DNA of 64,000 bases. It comes from Trichopria drosophilae (Eukaryota > Arthropoda > Insecta > Hymenoptera > Diapriidae). Both the position numbers and the translations under genes were made by a program. This document shows positions 1 through 14,500 of the stretch, one piece after another; the first letter of the stretch is position 1, and each line of letters opens with the position of its first letter. The DNA lies in contig CM059586.1 of assembly GCA_030407085.1 (NCBI GenBank), positions 103,801,501 through 103,865,500 of the forward strand, in the 5' to 3' direction. The notes beneath the pieces are model-generated. The model searched no databases. It was given only the letters and a program-made list of their open reading frames with translations, and was not told the origin of the DNA.

Positions 1-379
1 AGAAATTTCTCAAAGACATTTTCACTGTTGGCGCCATTTTGAGGTCGTTAGAATGATGTAGGGTACAAAAGTAAAATTTGTCCTTAAAATTGAAGTATTT
101 TGTTCACCTTTGTTCAGAGTTTCAATAGAATCCCAATATTCTAATAGATCAAAAAAATTGATAAGTATAAAAAATTCCCAATTTTTTGGAAATTTTTTTC
201 ATATTCCGCGCGATATTGGAATTTCTGATGGCTGGAACTCAATTTTGACCTCGGAATCTTGAAGAGCGACCTCGAAAACAGTAGGATGCGCACCTCTCAA
301 TTGTTTTCAACTTTGATTTTGATACGAAATACTTGATTGAGAATGAAGTATAAAAATTGTCATTTCAGGCGTTAATGGG
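1..379. mobile_element. piggyBac-like element, right end only
   Basis: The segment ends in GGCGTTAATGGG followed at once by TTAA (380-383). That is the CCC-terminus plus TTAA target site expected of piggyBac-type elements. The left end lies outside the window. Most of it (about 1-360) recurs as a diverged copy at 41231-41598. A matching left terminus, CCCATTAACGCC, opens another copy at 63827. No transposase reading frame is visible, so it is probably non-autonomous. The family assignment rests only on the terminus and the TTAA. Confidence 0.6.
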
Positions 380-383
380 TTAA

Positions 384-3300
384 TAAAAAGCACAATATGA
401 AAAATTGTTTAAACTAAAATATTAATATATAATACAATACAACCATCTACTGACTTAAACGAACATTAAGTAAGTAGCCGCGTGCGGACAGCCAACCGCA
501 ATGGCGTAGAACTTTAAGGACGCCCCTACGCATTTATCAGTAATAGCGTTGCTATTCAAATTTGTATACGTTTATGCTTTCGAAATCAATACTTTAATAC
601 ATTTAACGATGTAGAAAGGTTTCCATTTTATTCGTAAGTGAAAAAAGACTATACGAACCGAAACCAAAACAAACCAAAATATTAAAAAAATAGTATTTTA
701 ATATTCTTAATATAAAGATTGAATGTTAAAAAGACAAAACATTGAGCTTGGATAATTATAAAGACAAAAAATCTAACATTAGTGTTGGAAAGATCGTAGA
801 AACAGAAATTTTTCCCGAAAACTTTCTCAGTGGTTTACCCAGAAATAATTGGTTTTTTGTAACTGATTTTACGGTTATAAATTTAACAACACAATTATTA
901 GTATAAGCTTCTAATTTATCGAGATTTTAAATCAAATCAGTTACATATCCGGAAACTTTCATGAAGATGCGATTTTTCCTTCGCTATTGACAGTTTTTTT
1001 GTGTTGTAAATACCTAAGTCATAATTCTAAATAAAAGAGGTACATTTCTTACATGTTACGCAGATGCAATTTTTCATACACAAGCAGTGTTTTTTTTCGT
1101 TATAAATGTACATCAGTTATTCACACGTGTTACTACTTTTAAACAGCTCTAAATTAAAAACAATTCTACATAAAATACTATAAAAACTCTTTCTAAATTG
1201 TAAAATTCATTAATCTATTGGTTTTGAACGTTTGATGACTCTTTATATAAAGAAAACTATAAGGATGCCCTTAACATGCTACGCCACTGTACTGGGCGTA
1301 TTAGCGCTCGGCTAACTTCAACGACATCACTTTTGAGACGCATAAAATAAGATGTGATTTACTTAACTTCAGCTTTGAATTATACTACGAGTCTGCAGCC
1401 CCTAATAATTATAAGTATGGTTTTCTATTTTTGGGCGAATTATTTTTTTTGTTAACTGAATAACTGTAAAAGTTTTTAAAATAGTTGCGTTTGGAAATAG
1501 TTGTTAAAACACATCATTTATATTTGAATTCGGCTATTTTTATTTAAACATCTTTTTTGTGCTAATTCTGAAAGTTGCCAAAAGGAGGGAACGCGACAGT
1601 TAATATTTATGTCGACCTAACTTCTCTCGATGGTAGGTCAAGCGACAACCCGGAGCCAGTTTCATCGATCTTGAACATCACTTAAGATATCTGATTCCAC
1701 CAATTTTCGAAATTTGTAGATTTACTTAAATATTACAAATATTTTAGTGTTTGTAAAGTAAGAAACGGATTAGAATAATCTTGAGTACAAAAAATGGGAG
1801 TTTAGTTTTTTAAATAAATTGAAAGTGAACTGACTATTAAAAAAAATAATAGACTGCTACAATACTTTTTAAAACAATAGTAACATGTTTTTATATTTAA
1901 GAATACGACCATCTCCACCAGAATTATCTAAGTTTTATTTTACTTTTTATCTCCTTTTTATTTCTCTCGTGTTACTATCATTTATTTTTTAAATGTGATT
2001 GTTTATCACGAAAAAAAAATAAAAATATTAAAAATACACTTAGATTGATACATTAAACAAAATTATTTAGTTCATCAACTTTTGAATTCGGAATTAGGCA
2101 AAAACTAGCTATGAAGAAGTTAAAATCCATCATTATTTAATTAGTAATGATTCTTACTTACAAAGAGTTAAAAACGCCTACTTTATTAGTCAGATTCTAC
2201 TAAATCATACGTCAAATTCTAATAACCTCTTAGTAAAATGGTGTTTTTAATATTTCGTACGCTAATCTGACAATTTAACTAATAAATTAGTAGTTTTTAT
2301 CATTATAAGACAAATAATTGCCAATTAAAGTAGTTTTCGACTATTTTCGATTTAGTAAGAAGAGTAGAGTTAAGTATGAATTATTTATATAGCACGTCAA
2401 ACCAATTTTCTCATATTCAGACGTGTCTTGGAATCGTGACCTAAAATAATCGTGAGTCAGAAGGTGTATCGTAGAATCGGCATTTATGTGCGCGTGTGAT
2501 AAGATTATACTGTCCATGAATGTAAATGTTAATACATTGTTATCATCGAAACACAGTTACATCCGGTGATAATAAAAAATATGTATGCATTTTTTAGTTT
2601 TGACAATTCTTTAAGCCAACCATGACGTTTATAATTTTGATGATTTATTAATTATTGCATCTACAGCCTTTTCGTGCATGCGAGCAACTATATGTGTGCA
2701 TGGTATTTACTGTCACGCATGTCACCAATATATGTACACTATTTATATTATGCCCTATGAAATATTTTGTAACCCTGGGATTGAAAAAATTACTGGTTAG
2801 ATTAAGTACCAGAAATTAAACGACCTACATCTCCGGTGGAACGAGGCGTCATAATTTTAGTAAAAACAAAGGATATTTTTAGTAAATGTAATTTTAATAA
2901 GCAGACTACCAGTTACCAATATGATCCGCATGCTTTTGTTGTATAGACTATTAAATATTAAAAAGTGTTTATGTTATATTTAGTACATTTTTTGTACTAC
3001 ATATTAAATAAAATATTAACTTGTTTTTTTTTATCGATATTTAGTTAATTAAATTAACTATTCAAACCATAAAATAGGTTTGATAAACAAAAAAAGTTTG
3101 CTTTTTTTAAAATTCTTTTACAGTTTGCAGTCGAATTACTTCTTTAGTTTCATCTAATTTTTTGTTTATTTTAAACATTTTTTTATAATTATTAGCGCTT
3201 TATCAAATACCAATAATTGTTGCTTATGTAGTAAAGAAATGAACGCGAATAGCCATATTTAGACATTGAACATCAGATATCGTTATTGATAATCAATGAT

Positions 3301-3475
3301 ATCAACCTTCATTTAAAAAAGTTACGGAATCTCTGACGTGTGTTCGTCAGTTAAGATTCGGTTTCACAAATAATTATTAAAATAATGAATACCGATAGCA
3401 TACATGTTAGGCTACTTATTACCATATCATCGATTTTAGATTATCTGAAAACCATTTATAAAAAATTACGTCTTA
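384..3475. other. intergenic stretch, no gene seen
   Basis: No reading frame with recognisable protein similarity and no splice-bounded exon was found. A weak inverted pair (about 504-530 and 1262-1290, both built on GGCGTAG...TTAAGG) brackets a decayed repeat. It contains two loose direct copies around 960-1020 and 1050-1115. The rest is AT-rich and unremarkable. Confidence 0.5.
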
Positions 3476-3675
3476 AGTAGTATACGTCTCGTTATATTTA
3501 CCAAAAGAAAGGGAAATTCGCTTCTCCCACTCCCCTTAGTCGCGTTATGTTCGTGACGTCACAACAGGCCCTTCCTGAGGCCCCAGCCCGCAAGGTGGGG
3601 GAAAAAGAGAGGGGCAACGGGCAAATATGTTGGGCTGTAAATATCACGAGACGCAATTGTACCGGGACTCTACTG
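3476..3675. mobile_element. pogo/Tigger-like MITE (degenerate left end)
   Basis: The right end reads ACCGGGACTCTACTG followed by TA, the inverted form of a pogo-type CAGTAGAGTCCCGGT terminus. The left end (GTAGTATACGTCTCG) is decayed. The interior, from CTTCTCCCACTCCCC through CGCGTTATGTTCGTGACGTC, matches the element at 63154-63756. It lacks the 0.4 kb insertion found in that copy, so it serves as the empty-site reference. It carries no coding sequence. Confidence 0.7.
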
Positions 3676-4127
3676 TATGCAGATTTATAATATATTTTAG
3701 TATTTAATGACTCTCGTAAATAAAAAGTTCATCAATACTTGATCGACTTTGGATAAAAACTAGTGAGATCAGAACAGTGATATAAATGTAATCAATTTTT
3801 AGACAATTCAAGAAAATTAAATCGAGTTTAGTAAGAAAAAGTCTCCCGATCTGGGATTGAACGTTACCAATTCTATTCACTTAATCACTTGAGATGACAA
3901 TAACTCTTATGAGATCGTCAATGCTACTTTTCAGTTCCTAACTTTAGTAACAAACGAGGTTACAAATTCTTTTTTTATTCTACATCAGTTAAAAGATGGT
4001 TAATTCGTACTAAACATCTGTTTTGACATATTAATTAAACATTCTATCCCGAATTTTCATTTCTTTAGAGGAATTTTGTTAAATTATATTTATTTGAAAA
4101 CGTCTAGATTATATCAGGCAGTTTTAA

Positions 4128-4928
4128 CCCATTAAGGCCTAAACGGACACATTTTGAGCATCAGTTTAAACTTCGATAATTTGCATATAAAAGCATTTGG
4201 AAAAAATTTACTCCCACTATTTCGGACGTAAAATTATATGCTCTTTCAGAATCTTTCAATAAAATTTCGATAAAATGAAAAGCAAAAAAGTTATACACGT
4301 TTTTTTGTTAAAAAACATGGTTTTTAAACATTTATTTTTCATTCTAACATCACTTTCACCTGGAAATTGCATTAGGAAACAGGAAAAGGTGAAAATATCG
4401 CGTCCATGAACCCTTAGGATTAAAACGTACCGTGTTCTAATTTGAATTTCAAAATGGCAACTTCCATAATGGCGCCTAGAAGCTCAAAAATCTTTGTAAA
4501 ACGTAACAAATTTTTTTCTTGAAAACTATAGACTTTAGAGAAAATTTGCTAAGATCAAAAATGTCTTAGAATTGATTAAAGAACCTTCTCAAAATTTATC
4601 ACAATGTATTGATACCCTTTTTGGTTTTTTGAAAATTAAAAAAATCGAAATTTTTAAAAAAGTCATTTAAAAAATCTGAAAAAATTTGAGAAGCTTCTTT
4701 AACCAATTCTAAGACGTTTTTATTCCTAGCAGATTTTCTTTAAAGTCCATATTTTTCAATAAAAATATCTTAGAATTGGTTAAAGAAGCTTCTCAAAATT
4801 TTCAGATTTTTTTAAATGACTTTTTTACGTCCGAAATAGTGGGAGTAAAATTTTTCCAAATGCTTTTATATGCAAATTATCGACGTTTAAACTGGTTCTC
4901 AAAATGTGTCCGTTTAGGCCTTAATGGG
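4128..4928. mobile_element. piggyBac-like MITE, 801 bp, TTAA target duplication
   Basis: Perfect TTAA duplications (4124-4127 and 4929-4932) flank long inverted ends that begin CCCATTAAGGCCTAAACGG. The arms stay near-identical for roughly 110 bp, through the shared words TTTAAAC and TTTGCATATAAAAGC. A TTAA site plus CCC termini is the piggyBac hallmark. No transposase is present. The interior has AAAATGGCAAC and ATAATGGCGCC, the 'ATGGCG' word seen in several other repeats of the window. Confidence 0.8.
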
Positions 4929-4932
4929 TTAA

Positions 4933-6979
4933 TAAGATATTTGGCTTCATGTTACATTTTAAGAGTTTTACGATTTTTAGTAGTAAACAGTTTCGAAATT
5001 TACATTTAACAAAATTTTAAAACAAGCTGCTAACTATTTACGAAAAAATATGTTTATGCAGTAAATAAGGACAAATTAACCAATTGTTTGACTGTTGCGT
5101 CACATTGGTGAAGTCAATTTATTGTCAAACACTATTTTTTTTTCATTCGTTCGGTCTCTTAACTCCATTGAAAAATAATATTACCTATAACATTAAAAAG
5201 TATTTAAAAGATGAAAGAAAATCAGCCGCCATTACCCTAAAAAATTTCGAAATAGCAGCATCAAAAATAAAGATAATTCACAAAACTCATACGAAAAATT
5301 TTATATTTTTATCGACAGTACCAAAGTTATTTATCGCGTTTTAAGACAGATTATAAACAATTTTTGATACGCTGAATCATCATAAAAATGTCCACGCATG
5401 AAGCATATGGAATACTTATTTTAAAACAATAAAAAATAACTAAAGGAATATGATTTTCAATTAAGACCGCCTTGAAATTAAACAAAAATATGTTGAGCTT
5501 TCCGAGTTTATGTGGTTTTAAATATGATTTTCAATTAAGTAATTATGTCATAACAATTTGTTTTGTTTTCTTTTTTAAATATATTGTTAATTTTTTTTTG
5601 TGAGCCAGTACATTTATTTTCATAATTCGCATTGATATCACTATTCACGCTGATAACCCTTTTATGCTCAATAAAGACATTACACTCATATCTGTTTATA
5701 TTTTGAATGAGAACAAATCTGTGGTCGATGGGAAAACCCGAGTAAAGGAATTTTTATGAATGATTCGAGAAACCACCGTAAACGGGATGAATTTTTTATT
5801 TACAATCGATCTGTCAGGTCAACATTTTTATTTAATATATTATTTTAGAATTATTTAAAAAATAAAAATATAATTTACCTCAAATGCAAATAGGAAACTT
5901 TAAAAACGTTTACCTTGAGTTTTGAAAAATTGAGTTACCTGGTTTTTCTTATCGACCATTCATAATTTTCCATAGTTTTGAAAAAATATGATTTACAATT
6001 ACTCAAAATTCAATTGTTTGAATATTGCAAAAACAATAGTAGGAAATTTTTTAGATTTTTTTCTACGATTTGTAAATTATTTCTAAATGTATTTGGAAAC
6101 TCCTGGGGAAAAAACCGCCTGGTTGAAATGTGTAATTTTTCTCAGGAGAGCATTTTTTCACGTCAATTGTTTAAATATTGTATAAACAATAGATAAAGCG
6201 GGAAATTTTGTAAATATGTAAGAAGCTTCAGACAAAATCTCGTAATGAAATCCGCACTTTGTATCAGATTACCAATGAGTAATTCGCATTTGTTCTTTGA
6301 TAATATTTGCAGAAGAAACCAATCTTTTAAAATTAATTATACATCATGTGTTATTTTTTAATCTGAGGGATATTTTGACAAAAAGTTATAACATTTTCGG
6401 ATCGTGAATCCGCATTTATTATATGAAGTTTTGTGTTCTTAAGTTGAGAACTACTGCTAGTTTCAGTGTTACTTTTTCTTTTTATATGTAAACAAAATAA
6501 AATGTCCTCTACTTGTTTTAATTTTAAACAAAAAAATATATATATAGCTGAGCATATATCACTTTAGATGTCGTGCAATTGGCCTTCAACGTTGAAAGAT
6601 GAATTAATCAAAACGCATAAGAGATTTTGTTATGTGTCATGCATTACTTACCATATATGGGAATACAGCGACTATTACTACTATTGTAGCGGTAGTTCAA
6701 AATTTGTTTCGCATCGAAGCGTGATTTTAGACGTAGATGATGTAGTTTTGTTGCATGCATCGTTTCTTAATAAATATATTAACTATAAAAAATTACACAA
6801 AGAAAAATCATTTAGATCGCTGTGATTGAGATGAAGTAATTATTGGATGCGATAAGAAATGCACAGCAGAAGCACACGTTCGTTCGGCCACTGCACCGTT
6901 ATGCATTTATTATTATTGTTATTAACTCGACATATTTCACGACATATCGAAACAACACATGTATAATATTACGTAATAT
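4933..6979. other. intergenic stretch, no gene seen
   Basis: AT-rich sequence. Short ORFs up to 86 codons show no recognisable domain. A loose direct repeat starting CAATTGTTT occurs at about 6010-6055 and 6168-6210. Nothing else can be supported. Confidence 0.5.
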
Positions 6980-6984
6980 TTGTT

Positions 6985-7119
6985 AGGACAGCACTAACGC
7001 CAGTTTCTCGTTCAGTTATTCCACTGCAGCATTTATTTATAGATTAATGTTTTATTTTTATTATTTTGTTCATATTTGTAATGTTATAGTTTTCGTTTGA
7101 GGAATAGTAGCAAGTGAGT
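6985..7119 (+). promoter_or_regulatory. candidate TSS and 5' UTR exon for the Lifeguard gene
   Basis: The Lifeguard ATG exon is preceded by a clear splice acceptor (TTTTTCAG ending at 8518, ten bases before the ATG), so at least one noncoding upstream exon must exist. A possible one starts at an insect-type initiator TCAGTT (A at 7014) and ends at a good donor, CAA|GTGAGTAT, at 7113/7114. No TATA box is evident. This is inference from motifs; other upstream exons could fit equally well. Confidence 0.22.
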
Positions 7120-8528
7120 ATATAAGTTAGAGCCTGTATAAGAACAATTTATTAGTATTTTTTTATAACAAATGTTTCATAACAATTGATTCAATTTACT
7201 AAGTCTACAGATTTATAAAAAAATATGTCAAGGAGGATATTAAAGGCCAAACTGTTCTAATCGATATCCGAATATCATAACAATTATTCACATTTTAAAC
7301 GATTTAATTATATCATATTCATAAATGTACATTTAAACGTCGAAAATGATACTTTTGAATATGAGGTCCAAAATTGAATGTAATAAATCTAACTTTATAC
7401 GTTTTAAGTGAGAAAATTACACCTGGCATTTTAGAGCGTCCTTCTATATATTTTCTATTACAAACTAACCGCTTTTAATATTGCGTATATAACCAGTTGC
7501 AAAATATTGTTAGGATTGTCCCATTTGAGCATTTGCAGGTTTAATTTTACAATTAAAAATAAATGATGCACGTTGGGAATTTTAATCAATGAATAAAAAA
7601 AAAAGATTAGGTGACGTGATCATTCTGTGTTATGCTATATTTTTTATCAATTTTTTGTTGTAATTTGATTATTGTGCTAATTTAACAACAGACAATTAAT
7701 TCTACCCTATTCTCCCTCTAACACACACAAAGAAATAACACCTCTTTTATCCTTTTTTTAATGATAATTTCAATAAACTTTTTTCTCATACAATAACGTC
7801 CATAATCGTCGTTAGTAATAGGCTGCAGCTTATATTAAACAATCTGACATCTAGTTACCAAAATGAGAAATATAGTCCAACTTTAAGTGCGTCCACAAAC
7901 TAAATAATAAAATGACAAATGTAGCAATTTTTGAAATTAGTTATTACCAATTTTAACACAGTTCAATTCTTGAATGTTATTATTTGAAATAATAAAAATC
8001 GTTCCAAACTTAAATTTTGTTTTAACAAACAGAAAAAAATATTTATTGGCAATATCGGATGCATGCATTACATGTTTGGCATTTTATAAACTTCATTGAG
8101 GGGCTGCTGACGAATGTTGAATTGGGCTATTATAGAATCACCGAAAAAAGTACTTAGACAATATAAAATAGGATAAATCAACCAACTGTCGATGGAATAC
8201 TTATAACTCTACTCATGAAATTGAAAAAGTTACTTCCTCGAGGTTCATTTTACTATACGAGATGTTTTTTTGTTAACCTACGAAATTCAGCAAATATTTC
8301 AGATGTTTCCAGTGACTCAAAATTTCTGTAATTTTATCAAAGAAGCTATGATTTATACTAACACCAACGTTGTCATTAAGTACATATTTATTTGGATAAA
8401 TTGCATTATGTAAGGATCATCGACATTTGGTGCGGTTCCATTAATTGGTATCGATATCCTATTTAAGGTGCAAGTGAACGTACTGGTACTTCTGTCCTAA
8501 TGCAGCATTCTTTTTCAGCTAAGGAAAG

Positions 8529-11500
8529 ATGACAACCGGGCACAACAATCCGGGCGATGGTTTCTATCCGAGACAACAAGGTTTCAATCTTAACATATCT
8601 TTACTGCAGAAAGTCACTCCCGCGATTTAAAAAAAAGAAAAGCCTGATTGACACTCGTAGAAACTGTGCAAAATAATCTATATAGGAGCCAGTCACAAAT
8701 CGATTTGTATCACCGATCCGCACGTTGAAGACTTGTTGCGCTAATACGATCTTTCCTTGTATGAATGTGCACTTGAATATTTTTCTTTATTTCCAGGGCC
8801 ATATCCATATCCGCAACAAAATCCCGGATATCCTCCACCACAAGACGGTTTTCAACCCGGTTTTCAACCCGGCTTTCAACCCGGTTTTCAACCCGGCTAT
8901 CAACCACCGTACCCCGGAGGTGCTCCACCACCCCCAGGTATTATTTTACACTGAACAATGAGACGAGTGGCGATTTTTGAGATGTAGATTATTATTATTA
9001 TTATTATTTATTTGAAAGAAAATTACAAACATTCGCAAAATAAGCCCTACAATAAAAGTGAATACATAAACTGTACAAACATATAAAATAACTAAATATA
9101 TAAAATATAAATTATAAAAATATAATAGTATAAACATTATAAAACGAGAATGTAAACAAAATTAAAATATATAAGAAATAAATTTAACAACATGAAATAC
9201 ATCGATTGAACCAATCAGTAATTAACCCCCCTGTGCGCAAGGACGAGTATACTCGTCAAAAAACCAAACTACGTTGTTTCCATATGGGAAAAGAAAAACT
9301 CATGCTCAAGTTTAAAGAAACCATTTATATAAATGGATTCTTGGACGCTAGATGGCGCTCAAATTCAAAAGCAGTATAGCAAGAAACAGACAATATCATT
9401 CAAGGAATGGCTGAATACCGACTCGCTATTTTAATCAAATTCGCTTTTACAAATGCCGTATTTTCATTAAGAAACATACGATGCAGAGAAAATTTACGCG
9501 ACCCGCATAGAAGAATGTCGTTTTAGAAAAAAAAAATTAATGTAGATAATAAAATTAATGTAAATAATAAAAAATATTCTACCCCAACCGGGAATCGAAC
9601 CCTGGACCTCCGCGTTCCAATCAAGCGCGTTAACCACTCGTCTACGTCGACTGTAGAATAATTTTTAGAAAAACAATTATATCAGTTTCAAATCTTCTTT
9701 AATTATTGCTTATGAAAATGCGTTTAAAATAATTGTTAAAAAATTAGTTTCATTTTAAACGTAAAACATTGATAACAAATAAAATACAAGAAAATTAAAT
9801 TGAAAAATTATAAAATAAAAATCTTTTTATACGAGTTCAAATTACTGACTAATACTATTTATATTTTTTACATTATTTATATTTAAAATATACATTTAAC
9901 TAGTTTTAATCAATATTTTTATTTTATTTTTCGTTAAATGTTCAAAGGAAAAAGATATGCACGTTCTACTTTTCATGGAGATTTGAAAGGTGTGTAGAAA
10001 GTTCCCAAATGTATTAGGTTTCATAGCAATGTGCTAGTTTTCGTAAGTCGCGAAAATATTAACTAATTTTGTAACAAATTTAGAATAGATTTACCTATTT
10101 CAGCTAAAACCTTTTACGAAGCCTATCAAGTTGTAAATTGAAATTTATGGTTCGAAGAATTTGATGTAAAGGTTTGAAAGTTTAAAACACCCTTTGAAAT
10201 AGAGTTATTCTGTGAAAACTTGTGTAAAGAGGGTTAACGGAATTAAAATTAAGATACATCATCTAAATAAATATATGATGATTTTTTTTAATCGAATTAT
10301 GTCTATTGTAAATACCGCTTTTCACAAGGGAATATGTCCTTCAAATTTTAAGACACCAGCAAACGAAAATTTTTTGAAATTCATTGAGTGATTTTGAATG
10401 AATCTCAATAGATTTGAATTGGTTTTCTTAATCACTAAATATCAATAGAAATCTATTCAACTATAACCAATGATTTTCTGTTGTTTTAAAATCATTGATT
10501 TCAGTACGTGCTTATTATATTATTGAAATTCATTCCACTTCATTGGCTTTCGCATTTTTCTAATTATTTATTATTACATTATGGTACATCTTAGGAAGGA
10601 AATATTATTGCTAATACTTAAATTGTAGTAATTTTCTAGTACAGTGGTGTTATCCAAGGTGTAAATCTGGCAGAATATCTGAAAAAGTTGGAATAATTTA
10701 TATTTATTAATTAAAATCTTTTAGAATAGATTATACTATTTCAAGGGGGTACCATTAAGTAGTAATCAAAGCTAAAAAAATGTAAATTAAAAAGTTTTGA
10801 CTCATTTTTTTTAATTTGGGCTTCATAAAGGCAATTCTAACCATTATTTACTATCTTCTAAAAAGAATCAAAAACAATTAAAGAGAATTGGCCGAGAATT
10901 TTCTGCAATACATGATTTTTCGATATTGGAGAAAATTCTCGACAAATTTCTTTGATTTTTTTTTACGAGAGCATAAAAAATTGTTAGAATTGCCTTTATG
11001 AAATTCAAATGTTTAAAATTCGATTCAGTAATTATTTTTAATTTTGATTTTTTCATTACTACTTTCTTCTAAATTGATTTAAAAATTCAAAAAAATTGGG
11101 TGAACATAAAAATACATTTTTCTTTAAATTGCGGATGGATTTAAAGAAATTAAATTAAAAAAAAATTTTTTTACATTTTTTATTAAAGTTATTCAAGGGA
11201 GAACTTCTTTGACCTATTAAAATTCGTTGAATTAATTTAAACATTCAAAAAAAAATTTGGTGAACAGAAAAACATATTTCCGAAATAATTACGCATGGAT
11301 TTTAAAAAATTCCATTTCTTTTTTAGGAAAAAAATTGTTTTAGGTCAGAAAACTTGTTTAAAATTTTTATTATATTATCTTTCAATTCCTCGTCAATAAT
11401 TACTAAAAAAAAAAAAATTATTTGGTGTCTTTTGAACGATTGTTTCATTTAAATATTTTATTTCCATTCAAAATCATCTACCTCCCAACCTTGCTATTAG

Positions 11501-14500
11501 TAATAAACGATTCGATTTCATTCATATCAGTTACATTTTCATCTAATTTTTTTTCGATTCAAAATCATTAAATTTGTAGTCCTGTAACAATTAATTATCC
11601 ATTCAAATTCATTCGAGGCAAATATAACTATTTTTCCATTGAAATTCATTTAACTTGCAATTGTTCTATTTGCACTTTTCAATTGTAATTCATTCAAGGA
11701 AATCATTTTCTTCATTCCACTATTTTCCCATTCAAAATCATTAAATCTAACAACTTTTTATGAGCTATTAAACATTCAAAATCATTGAAACACATTTTCT
11801 TATTGAAATTCATTGCAGAAGCTAAGAAAACGAATTCTGAAGTGATGCAGTGAATGAATTTCAATGGATCTTCAATCAATTTTCGTTTGCTGTTTGCAAT
11901 CTCTTTATTGACCATGTTATCAAAAATTATTGAAATTACTTTCAAAAACAGGATATTATTTTTCCCGGACATACATCGGGTTCTACACAAAACGTCGATA
12001 CGGTCATATTGATTAAAACTAATCTTAGACAAAGCTATCAGAACTGGGCATCCGAGGAATTAAAAAATATTCAATGGTGATTCAATAACAATAATTTGAC
12101 AGTAAACCTAAATAAAACTGTTGTACCCTTTGGCTGCTATGTCGATAGTGTTCCCGAAGATTTTAAAGTAAAGATTCATAACCGTGAAACATGCGAGGAA
12201 TTGGATGTAGGCAAATGCAAATGTTTCTTGTCTCTACTGTATTAAATAAATTGCAGAAAATTCAAAACAGGCTCATCAGGCTTATATACAATAAAAAATA
12301 AGGCATTGATAGCATAAAAGATTTTAAAAAATCCATTAAGCAATATTTTGAGATCGAGGCAATCACATTTATCTATCTGGACTTGAAAACAAAATATCTG
12401 TCATTGTCAAATAGAACTCACTAAGTCTATCAAATTGCCAAAGATTGCTAAAGGAGTAGGTGACAAAAGTTTTAATTATGTAGCAACTAAATTTTATAAT
12501 ATGTTGCCAACTGAACTGAAAACATTGCTTTTCAATAAAAATACGATTAAATCTAAAATATCTACGTGGTTTATATGTAGTAGCACAAGCTACAACCATT
12601 TTGGACTCGGCAAAAACGATAAAAAGAAAAAATTACAAACTGATAAAAAATAAGATTGTGGACAGGAGACCAGATTGTCACAAACTACTTAAGCAAATAT
12701 AAATTGTATTAAACTATCTTTTTTTTTATATATGGGTGATTCTCCGGAAGCAGGGCATTTTCGTGTCTTTACGTTATATCTTACAAAAACTTTGACAATA
12801 AATTATTAAATTTCGATAGAAATGTTAAATAAATATCCCTGACCCATGTTAATTTGAAAAAATAATACTTTTGTTACAAAAAACTGGTGTAAAATGACAT
12901 TTAAAGATTAAAAGTAGCATTTTTGATATGTCCAAACCTCTAAGTTCAAAACTTTAAAATATTAGCGCTATTAAGAAACCGAATTATTTTAATTTATTCA
13001 AATAATATTTCTATAGTACAGCTCAAACTGTACAATTTCTCTCTGTATAATATTTAATTAAATCAATATATATACTTATAATTATTGAAATATTAATGAC
13101 TTAAGAAATTTCTATGAGGTAACGACAATGCGTAAACTGGTATAAATGAACTGAAAATAATTAACTTTTTTACTAAAACTTATGAGAAAATCAAAGAAAA
13201 AACACTACACTTTACTAATCCTCCATAGAAAATTGAAAAGAGAACATATTTACCTCATGAACAAGTAAAAACTGTATAAAAATACCACGTATTTTTATTA
13301 AATTAATTGTCGTCACCCGTCCTAATTTTGGTATTTTCATACAAACAGCAATTAAAAAACGATGAAAACTTAAAGATTAAAGGAATAAACGTTACTGGCA
13401 ATTTGTTTTTTAATTTATTATTGCTTAAAATATGTAAAATTGGATTTTTTTACAAATTTTCATTGTCGTCACCTTCATTGTCGTTACCAAACATTTGGCG
13501 TATCAGGTACGAAACAAGAACAAAGTGTAACCCGTAGCAGAAAATATTTTTCAAATCATAAATAACATTTATATTTCTCTTCCTCTTAGACATTTATTTA
13601 AATATAATTTAAAAAACCACAAAATTAAACTTTATATTTGTTACAACGTTATGAATCAAGTTTGTTATGAAATAATATTATTTATTAAAATTATGAATAT
13701 AATATTATCATTGTAGTTACTAACCAACGACACATTAACTTTAATAAATTTATTTTGTCCAAAACTTCTTCAAAAATTCATGTGTTTTTCTTATTTTTTT
13801 AATTATTACTTAGTAAATAATTTTCATTTATTCACAAAAATGCACTAAATCAGATATGTACATTATGTTTTTGACTCTTTAGAGTTATTTTTTTCAAGTT
13901 TTTAATAAGCAATTGTTGGTTTATATAGCCGTATGAAAATGCGTCATAGTAAAAGTCTTCCCCTTTCCTTTAAAATAATTTTGTAGCGTGACTACTTTAA
14001 CAATAACTTAACTTGGTGGTAATAAGCAAGAATCCATTAAAAAAACGAATTTACAGTAACTTAAAAAAAAAATTGTCATTCTTGAAAATGTACTGTTTTT
14101 GGAGAATCACCCATATGAAGTGTCAGCGTAACTAAACTGCATAAACTTTACGGAACTTGATTTTTTAAAACTGTTCGGTTAAATTATATGTATATAAAAA
14201 TGATTTTATTGGCAGTCAATAAGCTTGAGAGCGGTTTTTCGTGTGGTCCTGACTTGCTGCCCGCTATTTTCATTAAAAATTGCATATCTTCCCTTATTAA
14301 TCCCTTGTTGCAACTATTTAACAATTCTTTAGTCTCGGGTGTGTTTCCTCATTTATAGAAAACATCTTTTGTAACCCCCATATTTAAATCAGGTAATAGA
14401 AATGATGTGTCCAATTACAGGCCTATACCTATCATTAGTACAATTCCCAAGCAATTTTGATGCAATAGTTACTAACAAATTATGTGATATTCTTTACAAA

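Noticed and set aside
6568..6825. 85-codon ORF upstream of Lifeguard
   Set aside because: Composition and content look random; no domain or regulatory context.
8710..8961. Overlapping ORFs with VEN/VES and FNP repeats around Lifeguard exon 2
   Set aside because: They are other-frame readings of the 12-bp coding repeat; only the GFQP frame has splice sites and joins the family domain.
12369..12653. Independent small genes at 12369-12599 (-) and 12435-12653 (+)
   Set aside because: The plus frame is the C-terminal end of a dead LINE and the minus frame is its shadow.
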